Below are positions 51,537-60,937 of a DNA stretch of 64,000 nt, piece after piece. The notes under the pieces are model-generated. The model was given only the letters and a program-made list of their open reading frames with translations, did not search any database and was not told the origin of the DNA. The number at the start of each line of letters is the position of its first letter. Positions within the stretch are counted from its first letter, which is position 1. Made by a program: the position numbers and the translations under genes. Origin of the DNA: JAEUMG01 sp046349315 (GTDB lineage Bacteria; Pseudomonadota; Alphaproteobacteria; Rhizobiales; Aestuariivirgaceae); contig JAXMCQ010000004.1 of NCBI GenBank assembly GCA_046349315.1, forward strand, positions 219,833 to 283,832, in the 5' to 3' direction.

Positions 51537-52802
51537 CTAGTGCTTTTGCCTGATCTGCAGATTATCGAAATAAACTTGGCCGGAGATGAGTTGATCAAGG
51601 GCGGCGCGCGAATCGACTTCAAGTCGAAGCGTCTGAGCGGTGCAGTCTTCGCTCGGGATCTCAAATGTGGCGTCGAATTGTGCCCAGGTCGAAGCTGCGA
51701 AAAGTTTGCCCGTTGCAGCGATGGGGCGTTGTTCCGTGCCAAGACAATAAAGCCGCCAAACAAGCCCGACATCGGTAACAAGGCGCTCCGCCTTCATGTC
51801 TCCGGTCAGCTCATACCGGCCGGGAGGCAAGCGCAGCATTTGGCTGACATGCTGGAAGCGCTCGCGTGTGTTGATGAACTCAATGCGGAGCATGCGGTCG
51901 GCGCTGCTCGTGCTGCGAGGAACAATCCGGATATCGGTGTTCCTCAGCTTGTCGAAATTCCAGCCGAAGAGCAGGTTTTGCGGGTCGAGTTCGAACCCGC
52001 CATCAAAAAGATTGCCTGCCTTGCGCAATTCAGCTTGCGATAGAGAGTCGAGCCAGACGAAATAAGCCGTTTCAAAGTCCTTGTTGGCGATCAGCTTTGC
52101 AATCAGTTCACGCAGCTCACTGCGGGTGGCTTGGGCGCCCGACTTTCGCATTTGCGCGATGACGCTATAGGTGACTGCCGGCCCATTAGCTCCGGCGATA
52201 ATGGCGTTCATCAGGGCTTGGCGCCACGGCGGATCTTTCAAGATTTCGGCAACCAAGGCCGGCCGGCTTTCGTCGGACTCTGCAAACAGTGCTGCGATCT
52301 TGATGAGATCGGGAAGCCGCGCCGGCTGGGCTCGCATGAGCGCATCGAGACGGTAGAGCGCTGCTGCAAAATCCTTCCGCTTTAGGAGAATATCGAGCAC
52401 TTCAGCTTGTGCCGGCAAGTCGCGCAGGCTGCGGTTCCCGGCAAGGATTGCAAGCGCTTCTGCGCGCTCGCCGTCATCTTCAGCACGCCACACGTTAGAG
52501 AGCGTTTTGAGTGCTATAGGGTCAAGCGGGTTGTTTCTCAGCACTTCTGTTTCGCGTTCCCGAAGTGCTTGCCGCTCAGAAGGAGAAATGGACTTGAGCG
52601 CCGCGGCGACGCTATCAAAACCCGCATCCGATGGCAGGGGGCGGGCATCTTGCGGTACGGAAAGCGACCAGATTGTGTAGTAGGCGGCGAAAACCAGGAA
52701 TACGGACGCAAGCGCCATGGCTGCGAGCCGACCGGCCAACACGAACGGGACCTTGGCGCGCGTGTCGGTTTCAGCATTCTTCTCTGCAGCGAAGGCGTCC
52801 AT
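51537..52802 (-). CDS. Membrane-anchored helical-repeat protein with C-terminal beta domain, EPS locus
   Basis: Protein of 421 aa. One transmembrane helix (LAAMALASVFLVFAAYYTI, residues about 27-46) after a short cytoplasmic start. TPR-like helical pairs follow (about 70-280; NPLDPIALKTLSNVWRAEDD). A C-terminal beta-sandwich-like region (about 290-420; FGWNFDKLRN, PPGRYELTGDMKAE, YFDNLQIRQ) resembles carbohydrate-binding modules. It is the last gene of the exopolysaccharide operon, 15 bases after the J-like gene. It may scaffold the polysaccharide machinery or bind the glycan in the periplasm. No family name is claimed. Confidence 0.75.
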   Translation of the reverse strand: MDAFAAEKNAETDTRAKVPFVLAGRLAAMALASVFLVFAAYYTIWSLSVPQDARPLPSDAGFDSVAAALKSISPSERQALRERETEVLRNNPLDPIALKTLSNVWRAEDDGERAEALAILAGNRSLRDLPAQAEVLDILLKRKDFAAALYRLDALMRAQPARLPDLIKIAALFAESDESRPALVAEILKDPPWRQALMNAIIAGANGPAVTYSVIAQMRKSGAQATRSELRELIAKLIANKDFETAYFVWLDSLSQAELRKAGNLFDGGFELDPQNLLFGWNFDKLRNTDIRIVPRSTSSADRMLRIEFINTRERFQHVSQMLRLPPGRYELTGDMKAERLVTDVGLVWRLYCLGTEQRPIAATGKLFAASTWAQFDATFEIPSEDCTAQTLRLEVDSRAALDQLISGQVYFDNLQIRQKH

Positions 52803-52817
52803 ACGGGAATCAATCTC

Positions 52818-53474
52818 CTACCAGTTTATCCAGCCGGTCCGCACAGCGGGAAATTCGGCCAAAGATTGCCCGTTCCATAACTGCCATCCGATGGCGAGCA
52901 GAGCGAGAGTCACGACAGCATAGCAGCCGCGCCTGATGTTCCGCTTGATCATTTCCGACTTGCTGGTCGGACGGGCATCCTTTCGCTGGCCACGGTACTG
53001 CGCCGAGTTCCGGCGACGCCGATGGCGCGAGGAGGAAGTGGATTGAATGGGACGCGGTACGGATGTCTGCTCCTTTAGTCTTTTTTGTGCCTGGCCAGCG
53101 GCGTCCAGCACTCGCCTGCACAAGAGACTCTCCCACTTGTCGGGATTGCGGTCTGGGTGCAGCCATTTGAGGAGCCACTTGCGGTGCTCCTGAAGGTCGG
53201 CAAGCGTTGCCGTAGGTGCAAGACCCATCAGTCGAAAACTGTCGGCACCAGGATGAAACAGCACCTGCTGAAGGAACATGACCGCTGCCTCACGAATTTC
53301 GCGCGAGGAGCGCGCACGCGTACGGCTCGCCCAGTCGATATCCTCATGAGAATCTGCAGCGATGCGGATCAGCTGCAAAACATCGTCAGGCAACGGTTGG
53401 GTTTGCGCTTGTCTTGCCAATAATGGCCGCTGGACCATATCGAGCGCAACATCGAGGGCCGCCCGGCGCACCAT
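52818..53474 (-). CDS. J-domain-like membrane protein in EPS operon
   Basis: Protein of 218 aa. A DnaJ-like segment occupies about residues 80-135, including the HPD motif in LLKWLHPDRNPDKW, followed by a basic linker (SSRHRRRRNSAQ). One transmembrane helix lies near the C-terminus (GCYAVVTLALLAIGWQLW), so the J-like part is probably cytoplasmic. J-domains recruit Hsp70 chaperones. It sits three bases after the ExoP/GumC-like kinase gene. A J-like protein within an exopolysaccharide operon is uncommon. Confidence 0.78.
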   Translation of the reverse strand: MVRRAALDVALDMVQRPLLARQAQTQPLPDDVLQLIRIAADSHEDIDWASRTRARSSREIREAAVMFLQQVLFHPGADSFRLMGLAPTATLADLQEHRKWLLKWLHPDRNPDKWESLLCRRVLDAAGQAQKRLKEQTSVPRPIQSTSSSRHRRRRNSAQYRGQRKDARPTSKSEMIKRNIRRGCYAVVTLALLAIGWQLWNGQSLAEFPAVRTGWINW

Positions 53475-53477
53475 GGT

Positions 53478-55799
53478 CTAGCTCTTGGCGGTTATCTGTT
53501 TAGGCCCGTAACTATGATACTCATACGCGCCGTATCCATATCCGTAACCGTATCCATAGCCGGTTTGCCGGGAGTCGAACTTATTCAGCGTGGCGCCGAT
53601 AATGGTCGCGCGCGTGAATTGCAGCCGCTTGAGCGCAACTTTCAGCGTGCTCCGGCGCGTCTCGTTGGCGGCAACAACCAGTAAGGTCGCTTGAGAGAGA
53701 GACGCGAGGAGAGGAGCATCCGCCAAGCCCATGATCGGCGGGCCGTCGATCAAAACAATGTCAAAGGACTGGGCAGCGAGCGTGAGCAACGACAAGAACT
53801 TGGAACCGGACAGCAACTCCGCCGGGTTAGGCGGCAACGGTCCCGAGGATATGAAAGCGACTCCCTCATAAGAGGTAAGTTGCACGACATCTTCTGGAGA
53901 ATTGGCCCCCGTCAAGTAGTTGCTCAGTCCGACCTCATTGCTCAGATTGAGAATCTTATGCAACGACGAGTTTCGCAAATCCGCATCGATCAGCAGTACC
54001 TTAAGGTGGATACTGGCGAGCGAGCGCGCAATTGAAACCGTGCTGGTGCTCTTGCCTTCTGCAGGCTTGCTGCTGGTGATCAGAAGCGACTTGGGCAGGC
54101 CCTCCGAGGTCGAAAACTGAAGCCCCGTGCGCAGCGAGCGGTAGGCTTCCGCCATGCCAGAACGCGGATCGGCGAGTTCCTCCTCGACAGACGACCCAGG
54201 CTTTGGCCGGGGCACGATGCCTATGACGGATAGCCCCGTCTCCGTCTCAATGTCTTCCGGGGACTTGAAGGAGTCATCGAGATAGTCGAGCCCCACGGCT
54301 CCCGCGGCGCCGAGCATAAGGCCGAGGACGAGGGCCAAGGCGAGATTGTGAAAAAGCTTCGGAGAGCTTGGAGAATCAGGCAGTGCAGCGCGGTCGACAA
54401 TGGAAACATTGTTCGTGCCAACGCCGCCGGCGATGCCGATCTCCTTGTAGCGCTGCAACAGGCCGTCATAGAGCGTACGGTTCGTATCGACTTCGCGCTG
54501 AAGGATTGTGTAGTCGATGCTGCGGTTGCGCTGGTCGACGACCTCATTCTTGGTCTGATCAAGCTGTGCAACCAACAGTTCTTCCTGCTTCTTCGAAGCT
54601 TCGTAGTTGGATTGAATGGAATCCTTGATCGCCTTGATCTCGAGCTGAGCCTGCTTATCCAGTTCTTGGATTTGGGCGCGCAACTGTGTCATCGCGGGAT
54701 AGGCCGGCTTGAAGAGCGCAAGCTTCTCCTGATACGTGGCCGCGAGTTCGGCTCGAAGTTTCCGGTTCTCCTGGATTGCCGGGCTTTCGAGAATCTGTTG
54801 GAGTCCGAAGCCGTCCGTCGATTGCGCTTGCTTCCAAAGAAGTTCCTGCTTGATGCGTTCGTTACGCGCTTCCCTCAGGCGCGTATTAATTGCCTCGAGA
54901 TCGGTGCCGGCCAAGCTCTTCTTGTCATCGAGATTGATGATACCCTTCTGCTCGGCATATTTCACAAGTTGGCGCTCGGATTCCTCAAGGCGAACACGCA
55001 GTTGCTGCAATCGGTCTTCAAGGAATTTGCGGGCGTAGGAGGACGCTTCGTAGCGGCGGTCAAGATTATCGGCGATGAAGACTTCGGCATAGCCGTTTGC
55101 CAACCGCTGCGCGAGCGCGGGGTTGGGATGGCTGATCGTAATATTGACAATCCGAGATCCGCGAACCGGAGAAATGCCAAGCATCAAACGGAGCTTTCCT
55201 GCCGCTCCCTGCGCCCGGGCGTCGAGTGCATCGGCGGATTCGCTATTTTCCTTGCCCCCATCCTCGGAATTGGAACCGGAGAATAGGCTCCCGATGCCTT
55301 GCCGTACCATCCCGAACAATGAGGGCGCCGCTTGCTGGTTGAAGGCAGGATCGTCCATCAAACCAAGGGTAGATACGACGCGGGAAGCAAGTGAAAGGCT
55401 GCCGAGCAATTCATATTGGGTCTGATAGAAATCTTGCCCAGTGCGCATTTCATTAGGCTGTAAGTCGCCGACTTCGACGACATTCATCGCCTCGCGCTCG
55501 ATCTGGATGCTTGCCGTAGTCTGATAGATCGGTGTCTTCAGGAAGGTGATAATCGTTGCAAGAACGAGAGCGGCTATGGTCGTGCCGGCGATCAGCCACC
55601 GGTACTTGATTGCTATTCTGAGATACTTGAAGAAATCGAAGCGCGGCGCGCGTTCGACCTCAAGATCCATCGGATAGTAGGGGTAAAGGTGGCTGTCCCG
55701 ACGATAGGGATCGGGGAAATTCGCGGGATCACCCGGTATGATCGCGCGCTGATTGCCTCCTCTGTCGCCCGGATTCTGTATGTTGCTGATATGGTTCAT
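53478..55799 (-). CDS. Exopolysaccharide co-polymerase/tyrosine autokinase (GumC/ExoP/Wzc-like)
   Basis: Bifunctional inner-membrane protein of 773 aa: Wzz chain-length domain with two transmembrane helices (WLIAGTTIAALVLATIITFL near 55-75 and LALALVLGLMLGAAGAV near 480) and a large coiled-coil periplasmic part. A C-terminal cytoplasmic BY-kinase follows. Kinase motifs: Walker A PAEGKSTS, Walker A' VLLIDADLR, Walker B IVLIDGPPI. The C-terminus is a tyrosine cluster (six Tyr in a GY repeat, then AYEYHSYGP), the usual autophosphorylation site. It controls polymerisation and export with the Wza-like protein and the phosphatase encoded just upstream. Confidence 0.93.
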   Translation of the reverse strand: MNHISNIQNPGDRGGNQRAIIPGDPANFPDPYRRDSHLYPYYPMDLEVERAPRFDFFKYLRIAIKYRWLIAGTTIAALVLATIITFLKTPIYQTTASIQIEREAMNVVEVGDLQPNEMRTGQDFYQTQYELLGSLSLASRVVSTLGLMDDPAFNQQAAPSLFGMVRQGIGSLFSGSNSEDGGKENSESADALDARAQGAAGKLRLMLGISPVRGSRIVNITISHPNPALAQRLANGYAEVFIADNLDRRYEASSYARKFLEDRLQQLRVRLEESERQLVKYAEQKGIINLDDKKSLAGTDLEAINTRLREARNERIKQELLWKQAQSTDGFGLQQILESPAIQENRKLRAELAATYQEKLALFKPAYPAMTQLRAQIQELDKQAQLEIKAIKDSIQSNYEASKKQEELLVAQLDQTKNEVVDQRNRSIDYTILQREVDTNRTLYDGLLQRYKEIGIAGGVGTNNVSIVDRAALPDSPSSPKLFHNLALALVLGLMLGAAGAVGLDYLDDSFKSPEDIETETGLSVIGIVPRPKPGSSVEEELADPRSGMAEAYRSLRTGLQFSTSEGLPKSLLITSSKPAEGKSTSTVSIARSLASIHLKVLLIDADLRNSSLHKILNLSNEVGLSNYLTGANSPEDVVQLTSYEGVAFISSGPLPPNPAELLSGSKFLSLLTLAAQSFDIVLIDGPPIMGLADAPLLASLSQATLLVVAANETRRSTLKVALKRLQFTRATIIGATLNKFDSRQTGYGYGYGYGYGAYEYHSYGPKQITAKS

Positions 55800-55811
55800 G
55801 CCGACGCGCCG

Positions 55812-56600
55812 TCAGAGCAGCAGCATGGTGAAGAGGCCGGAGAGGGGCAAAACCTCCTTGATATCGCGCAAGGTGGTGCGCGCCGACGACTCGTCGACCA
55901 TCACGATATCGCCGGCCTGCAGCATCGGGTCATTCTGTTTGCCGCTACGAATCTTAGTGATGTCGAACCTTGCGCCCATCCGCTTGTTGTTGGCGGTTCG
56001 AAACACCATGACGCCGGAAGGATCGGCGATCACAGCCAATCCCTCGGCAAGGGCGATGGCCTGCAGCAGCGAGACCTTTCCCGTGATCGGGTAGATGCCA
56101 GGCTTGGTGACCGCACCGTCGACGGTGATCCGCTGACTGTTATACTCCTTCACAAACACCGAAACTTGCGGCGATTGCAGGTAGCTCGCTTGGAGTTTTT
56201 TTGCGATATCGCGCTCAAGTTCGGAGGCTGTGCGGCCACCGGCTTTGACGGTCTTGATCAAGGGCATCGTAATCATGCCGGAGGAACTGACTTGCGCAGT
56301 GCGGGTCAGGTCCGGGACACCGAAGACTGAGATTTCCAAAACATCCAGCGGGGCAATACGGTAGTCTTCGCTCGTCGTATCGCCATTCGGCACGTCGCTT
56401 GCCGCGAAGATCTGTTCCATCTTGGAGGCAGCGGCGGTGTTTGAAACCTGAACTGTGGAGCCACCGGCCTTTTGCGAAAAACTACTTTGCGATGGGCCCT
56501 CAAGGCTTGGTCCACCGCCACATGATGCTAGAAAAACCGAGACAAGCAGCATCACGCTTAGACGAAAGCAAGTTAAAGCCTTCAGCCAGGAGACGCTCAT
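55812..56600 (-). CDS. Polysaccharide export outer-membrane lipoprotein (Wza-like)
   Basis: Protein of 262 aa with a lipoprotein signal (MLLVSVFLASCGGG; lipobox LASC). The poly-export domain begins YRIAPLDVLEISVFGVPDLT and is followed by a SLBB-like region (VDGAVTKPGIYPITGKVSLL). The start ATG 56600 overlaps the upstream phosphatase stop by four bases. It should form the outer-membrane export channel for the polysaccharide handled by the GumC/ExoP-like protein. Confidence 0.92.
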   Translation of the reverse strand: MSVSWLKALTCFRLSVMLLVSVFLASCGGGPSLEGPSQSSFSQKAGGSTVQVSNTAAASKMEQIFAASDVPNGDTTSEDYRIAPLDVLEISVFGVPDLTRTAQVSSSGMITMPLIKTVKAGGRTASELERDIAKKLQASYLQSPQVSVFVKEYNSQRITVDGAVTKPGIYPITGKVSLLQAIALAEGLAVIADPSGVMVFRTANNKRMGARFDITKIRSGKQNDPMLQAGDIVMVDESSARTTLRDIKEVLPLSGLFTMLLL

Positions 56601-57460
56601 AATGCGGTTCCTTGAAACAGACGCCGCCAAAACGGCGCTGCTTCCGGTTTTTTCGAAGCCACAACGTGGATAGGCGCGGTTTCCTCTACTGGCGCATTCT
56701 CCAATATTTTCTCAGGCCTTGATACAACAAGTTCAGTTGCCTCGTCCAACCCCACTTCCTCGCAAGCAAGCTTGAAAACCTTCGACAATCCTGGCGGGCG
56801 ACGGGTCGTGTTATGGGCATCGGAAGCGAGAATGTGAACCAGACCGTCTGCAAGCAGCTTCTGGCCCCAATATTGGGCGCGTCGGCCAAAATCCCCGGTG
56901 AGCGAGCCCGCCGTCACCTGCATCCAGACGCCCATCTTCACATAGCGCTGAATCATGCCGTAATTGGGCTCGAGCCATTCCAAGCGCTCGGGGTGGGTCA
57001 GAATAGGAACATATCCCGCGGCGATGATGTTGAAAAGCAGGTCGTCGAGGCGCTGCGGGAGTAGGGTGTGGGGAGGTTCGAAGAGGACATAGCGGCTTCC
57101 ATGCAGGGTGAGGATGCGGCCGTCGCGAAGGCAGGAGAGGAAATCGGGGCGAATATGAGCATCGCTCCCCGTTACCAGTGCGAGATCGATTCCCTCGGCC
57201 TGCAGCCTGTCATTGAGATCCGCCACCCGGCGTGTGATGTCACCCGCCTCATTGTCATAGAGGCCTGGCATAAAATGTGGCGTGCAAGCCATAACGACGA
57301 CCCCGTCATCGACGGCCGCGCGCGCCATGTCCAAGGCGGTTTCAATATCAGGTGCGCCGTCATCGACGCCCGGCAAAATATGGCTGTGAAGGTCAATCAC
57401 GTTTCCAGCCCGGTTTTGTGGTGATCGCGGAGCTGGTCGTTCCCCCGTTCCAGCTGGCAA
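56597..57460 (-). CDS. PHP-type protein-tyrosine phosphatase (CpsB/CapC-like)
   Basis: Metal-dependent phosphatase of up to 287 aa. Metal-ligand blocks are VIDLHSHILPGVDDG, ACTPHFMPG, ILTHPERLEW and ASDAHNTTRRPP. Members dephosphorylate the tyrosine cluster of BY-kinases, matching the kinase encoded downstream in the same operon. The real start may be GTG 57400 (VIDLHSH) because the leading 20 residues are not family-like; the ATG at 57460 is the longest option. A C-terminal extension of about 30 residues lies beyond the typical PHP fold. Confidence 0.9.
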   Translation of the reverse strand: MPAGTGERPAPRSPQNRAGNVIDLHSHILPGVDDGAPDIETALDMARAAVDDGVVVMACTPHFMPGLYDNEAGDITRRVADLNDRLQAEGIDLALVTGSDAHIRPDFLSCLRDGRILTLHGSRYVLFEPPHTLLPQRLDDLLFNIIAAGYVPILTHPERLEWLEPNYGMIQRYVKMGVWMQVTAGSLTGDFGRRAQYWGQKLLADGLVHILASDAHNTTRRPPGLSKVFKLACEEVGLDEATELVVSRPEKILENAPVEETAPIHVVASKKPEAAPFWRRLFQGTAL

Positions 57461-57515
57461 TTTTTTGATCTTGGACCCAGACTAAGGGCACATTGAGGCG
57501 ATGCAGCTTTTGGGC

Positions 57516-58955
57516 TCAACGTCGCGCTCCCTCTCTGGGCGTTCGCCGGTGGCTGCCGCGAGATTGATGAGATGAGCGGTGGAAGTGCTCTCCAGAGTGA
57601 TGATCGGCAGGCGTGAGCGCCATAAATGCACACATAAGCCCGAAAATGACCGCCAAGGACGGCTCACGAAGGGGGTAGTCGACGATCGAATGCAGAAGGA
57701 GAAGTCCGCATGCGATCGCACTGGCGCGGCCCAATAACAGTCCTTCGGGTTTCGCTGTAGGCCGCCAAAGCCGATAAAGACCGGCCAAATACCAGGCAAT
57801 GAAAGCCAGCATGATGAGAGCGGCGGGTATTCCCCCTTCCATCCATAATTCCAGCCAGTCATTGTGAGCATGATTGACATAGGCGGAAAGGATCGTCGCC
57901 GGCGTTTCATGCATCGCATAGACCGGTACAAACGTTCCAAAGCCGCTGCCGAATGGGAAATACTCCCAGGCGGCCCGCACAGTCGTATCGGAGATCAAGG
58001 TTCGGTAGTCGCTCACCGGATCAAGTTCGGCCAGGCGCAGGATTGCCACCATCCCGAACTGGCCAATCAACACCATGGCAGCGATAGCCGCGATAATCGT
58101 CCAGCGCGACTGCACTCTGCGGTGTTCCAGCCGCGTCGAACCGACCCCTAGAGTCGCCGAAGCCAATAGGGCGACCATCGCCAGGATGATGCCGGCACGA
58201 GATCCGGCTGCAGCGAGGCCAAGAATGATCGCCAAGAGCATGACCGCGGCAAAAGTTCCGACGATATACTTGTTCACGCGCCGGTCGCGGATAACGCGCA
58301 GGGCCAATGCCCAGGTTAGTGGTATCGAGCAGTAAAGGAGCGCTGCGAAGAAGTTACGATTGGCGAAGGGGCCGGTTGCCCAACCAGTGTCGCCATAAAA
58401 ACTAAGGAAGCCCTTCGCCCCTTGAAATTTCTGCGCCAGTCCGAGCAAGATGCTCAGCAAGACGCATATGAGCAATATGGTCGTGACCAGCCAGCGCTCG
58501 GCGGTCTTGAGCGACAAAGCCGCCGTGAAGGCCGCAATCGGTGGGAGTATAGCCAGAAATGCGATACGCGTGGCGGGTGGACTAAGGCTGAAGGCCATCC
58601 AACCGGGCTCGACGCCGGCTGCGCGCAGGCCGTCGATCACGAACTGCCGGCCGGGAAGGGCCGACCACAAGACCGGGGGAAGCGGCAGGAGTTGAAGCAG
58701 CAGCAATGCGACCGCGAGGATTATGATCAGAAACGCCTCGCCGGCGGAACGGTTCGGCGGCGCGAATCCGAGCCGTATCAAGCCTATGGCGATGAGGGCA
58801 ATGCTTAAGACCCGCAGAACCAATGCGGGGATTGGCGTCGGTTCAGACGTACCCCCAAGAGCGATAGCGATAATGACGAACGCGACTAGAGCAGTCGTCC
58901 ATGCGCGTTCCGAATTTGCTATGGGATGGTCAACTCCATCAAATGCGAACGCCAC
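57516..58955 (-). CDS. O-antigen ligase/polymerase-like membrane protein (Wzy/WaaL family)
   Basis: Polytopic inner-membrane protein of 479 aa with about 11-12 hydrophobic helices. The family loop NRNFFAALL and the large periplasmic-loop end VNHAHNDWLELWMEGG are visible. The basic C-terminal tail (SSHQSRGSHRRTPREGARR) is cytoplasmic. It is the first gene of the exopolysaccharide minus-strand operon, 55 bases before the phosphatase gene, so a polymerase role is likelier than lipid-A-core ligation. Confidence 0.87.
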   Translation of the reverse strand: MAFAFDGVDHPIANSERAWTTALVAFVIIAIALGGTSEPTPIPALVLRVLSIALIAIGLIRLGFAPPNRSAGEAFLIIILAVALLLLQLLPLPPVLWSALPGRQFVIDGLRAAGVEPGWMAFSLSPPATRIAFLAILPPIAAFTAALSLKTAERWLVTTILLICVLLSILLGLAQKFQGAKGFLSFYGDTGWATGPFANRNFFAALLYCSIPLTWALALRVIRDRRVNKYIVGTFAAVMLLAIILGLAAAGSRAGIILAMVALLASATLGVGSTRLEHRRVQSRWTIIAAIAAMVLIGQFGMVAILRLAELDPVSDYRTLISDTTVRAAWEYFPFGSGFGTFVPVYAMHETPATILSAYVNHAHNDWLELWMEGGIPAALIMLAFIAWYLAGLYRLWRPTAKPEGLLLGRASAIACGLLLLHSIVDYPLREPSLAVIFGLMCAFMALTPADHHSGEHFHRSSHQSRGSHRRTPREGARR

Positions 58956-58992
58956 GCCTCTTAATCCATGAATGGCCTCAAACCAGTGGTGG

Positions 58993-59499
58993 CTATGGAC
59001 AGCTTACGGCGTTACAGCCGCCAGGCTCCCCAGGAAAGACCCCTGGAGACCCACTTCCCTTGTTGGCCTCATAGATCATGAAAGCGGCCGAACCGATGAT
59101 GGCGCCGCCGCCCATGATGTACAATGGCGTCAAGCGATTATCATCGTCGTCATCATTGGTCGCAGTCGGCGTGACCAGAGCCGATTGTCCGAGAGCGGTG
59201 GTTTGGCCCGGTACGCATGGACCAACGTCGCTGACGGTCACAACCGAAGCCTCGGCGATATCGAAGACGCATCCCGGCTCGGCATAGACCAGCGATGCCG
59301 CACTCTCTTTGCCGACAAGGACCTGGTCGCCAGGCTTAAGCACCATGCCTTGTTTCGCGGGCTCAAAACCGTCTCCGCGATTGACGGAAACCTTGCCCTC
59401 AAGTTGTACAAGTTCGGCAGCCATTGCGCTCTGGGACACCGCAAACATTCCCAGCAACGCCACAGTCGCCAACCTTGAATTGGCAATATTTCTTATCAT
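58993..59499 (-). CDS. Secreted FecR-like protein
   Basis: Protein of 168 aa from ATG 59499 (MIRNIANSRLATVALLGMF) behind GAGGGG. Signal peptide to about SAMAAE, then a FecR-like beta domain (LEGKVSVNRGDGFEPAKQGM, LKPGDQVLVGKESAASLVY) with two Cys. A stretch of five Asp follows, then a glycine-rich hydrophobic helix (LYIMGGGAIIGSAAFMIYEA) and a Gly/Pro tail. It might sit in the cell envelope and sense or bind glycan. It ends 37 bases before the polymerase-like gene start. Function unknown. Confidence 0.72.
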   Translation of the reverse strand: MIRNIANSRLATVALLGMFAVSQSAMAAELVQLEGKVSVNRGDGFEPAKQGMVLKPGDQVLVGKESAASLVYAEPGCVFDIAEASVVTVSDVGPCVPGQTTALGQSALVTPTATNDDDDDNRLTPLYIMGGGAIIGSAAFMIYEANKGSGSPGVFPGEPGGCNAVSCP

Positions 59500-59767
59500 T
59501 GAGTGACCCCTCTTATACGACAGCTCTGTCGTCCCACGACTTGACCTAAAATCCTGCCACTCCCGCAGAATCTTGACCAAGATCACCCGCCAAAAATATA
59601 ATATCGCATTTCGGCCAGATCATCCAACAAAACCTTGGCGATCCAAGTTACGTCATGCGATGTAGGATCATAATCTGAAAGTGCCGACTACTTTCGGAGA
59701 AGCATCCTCTGTCAGATAAATTAGCCGGAACCTGTGACTTAGCCGTGACTGTCGACGAATACCCGTT

Positions 59768-60292
59768 TCAGTTTGGGCGACATTCTCGCTGGGCGCCCGA
59801 GTAGGTCCGGTAGGTCCCGGTTTCGGCATTGAAGGACGGGTGGTCGGCCAGACACTTTTTCTTCCACGCCTCCGAACCCTTCTTAGGCCCATCGGTCGAG
59901 GCGTCTGCTTGTTCTTCGGGTTTCTTGGCGGGCGCAGCCGGCTTCGCCGGGGCGATGACCTGTGGAGGAGTCACAATAGGCTTCGAGTGATCATGGGAGA
60001 ACTGTTCGAGACAGTCTTTGAGCGTGGCTTGGTAGGCCCGTCGCCACAACAATTCCTTCTTGCGATCATCTGCGGATGGTTGCGAGATGGACGCCACCGC
60101 CGCGACGGCATCGCCGGCAGGGTTGATGACAGCCTCAACTTCGGAAGCCGGCAACGTCACCTTGCGATTGGCGAGATCCCGCGCATAAGCAATGCAATAA
60201 TTTCGCGGATCAGCCTTTGCGGCGGGTGCGCCGCCGATGATCAATGCAAACAAGACTAACTGGCATAGCAATGTCCCCAGCGAAAACCTCAT
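59768..60292 (-). CDS. Secreted BA14K-like protein
   Basis: Protein of 174 aa from ATG 60292. Signal peptide (LLCQLVLFALIIGGAPAAKA), an N-terminal domain with paired Cys (YCIAYARDLAN; ATLKDCLEQFS), an Ala/Pro/Lys linker (APAKPAAPAKKPEEQ), then a C-terminal motif KKCLADHPSFNAETGTYRTY and ECRPN. The tail matches the BA14K-type pattern C..-SF...TGTY-....C found in rhizobial and Brucella surface proteins, which bind glycans in some cases. Monocistronic as far as visible. Confidence 0.75.
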   Translation of the reverse strand: MRFSLGTLLCQLVLFALIIGGAPAAKADPRNYCIAYARDLANRKVTLPASEVEAVINPAGDAVAAVASISQPSADDRKKELLWRRAYQATLKDCLEQFSHDHSKPIVTPPQVIAPAKPAAPAKKPEEQADASTDGPKKGSEAWKKKCLADHPSFNAETGTYRTYSGAQRECRPN

Positions 60293-60502
60293 ATCACCCC
60301 CTGTCCGCACGCATGCGGGTGATCGAATCGTTATCGCCGTCGCTTAGATAAGCTTCTGAAGATCAACCCATCATTGGGGCGAAACTGCGATGCGTACAAT
60401 CGCTTTCGGGAGGGTCGGTGAAAAATCGGTCGCAAGAATACGTGATGCGGGAGCCTTGAAAAACTCCCACAGTCCTGGGCTGGATGAGAAGTGGAACGAG
60501 CG

Positions 60503-60712
60503 TCAGTGCTCGGTCACGAATTCCTTGCTGGCCTTGTCGACATAACCGGCAGCAGGATTTCCGAATTGTGCCCAGTCCCGGACTATGTTGACCTCGATGC
60601 TGCCATTGGCAACGCGGGTCATCACAATGGAGATGACACCCTCCGACATTTGCTCAATCGCCAAATGCCTGATCTTCTCCCGCAAGACATTGTCTGTCTC
60701 GACCTGACTCAT
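60503..60712 (-). CDS. Hypothetical protein, 69 aa
   Basis: Small protein starting MSQVETDNVLREKIRHLAIE (ATG 60712, preceded by GGAGTAAGT). It continues QMSEGVISIVMTRVANGSIE and ends KASKEFVTEH. No signal or membrane segment. Compact alpha/beta pattern. I do not recognise the family. Confidence 0.6.
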   Translation of the reverse strand: MSQVETDNVLREKIRHLAIEQMSEGVISIVMTRVANGSIEVNIVRDWAQFGNPAAGYVDKASKEFVTEH

Positions 60713-60937
60713 CAACTTACTCCTCACTCACCCACCAGGGCCAAAACACGCCGACCCAATCCTTGGCATTTCTACCAAGAGTTTGACTATATTCGATAAA
60801 TTGAAGATTGCAAGTATATCCCCCGGTTCTCCCTGGCGTACGGCCTGGGTGAGGGACGCAAAGCCGCCTCACTGCCTTGGCAGTAAGGGCAGCAGACGGT
60901 AGATTCTGCCGGCATCATTCGAAGAGTACGGAGCAGC

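Noticed and set aside
60377..60502. Small plus-strand frame after the BA14K-like gene
   Set aside because: It overlaps the minus-strand 69-aa gene, has no ribosome-binding site and no recognisable product.
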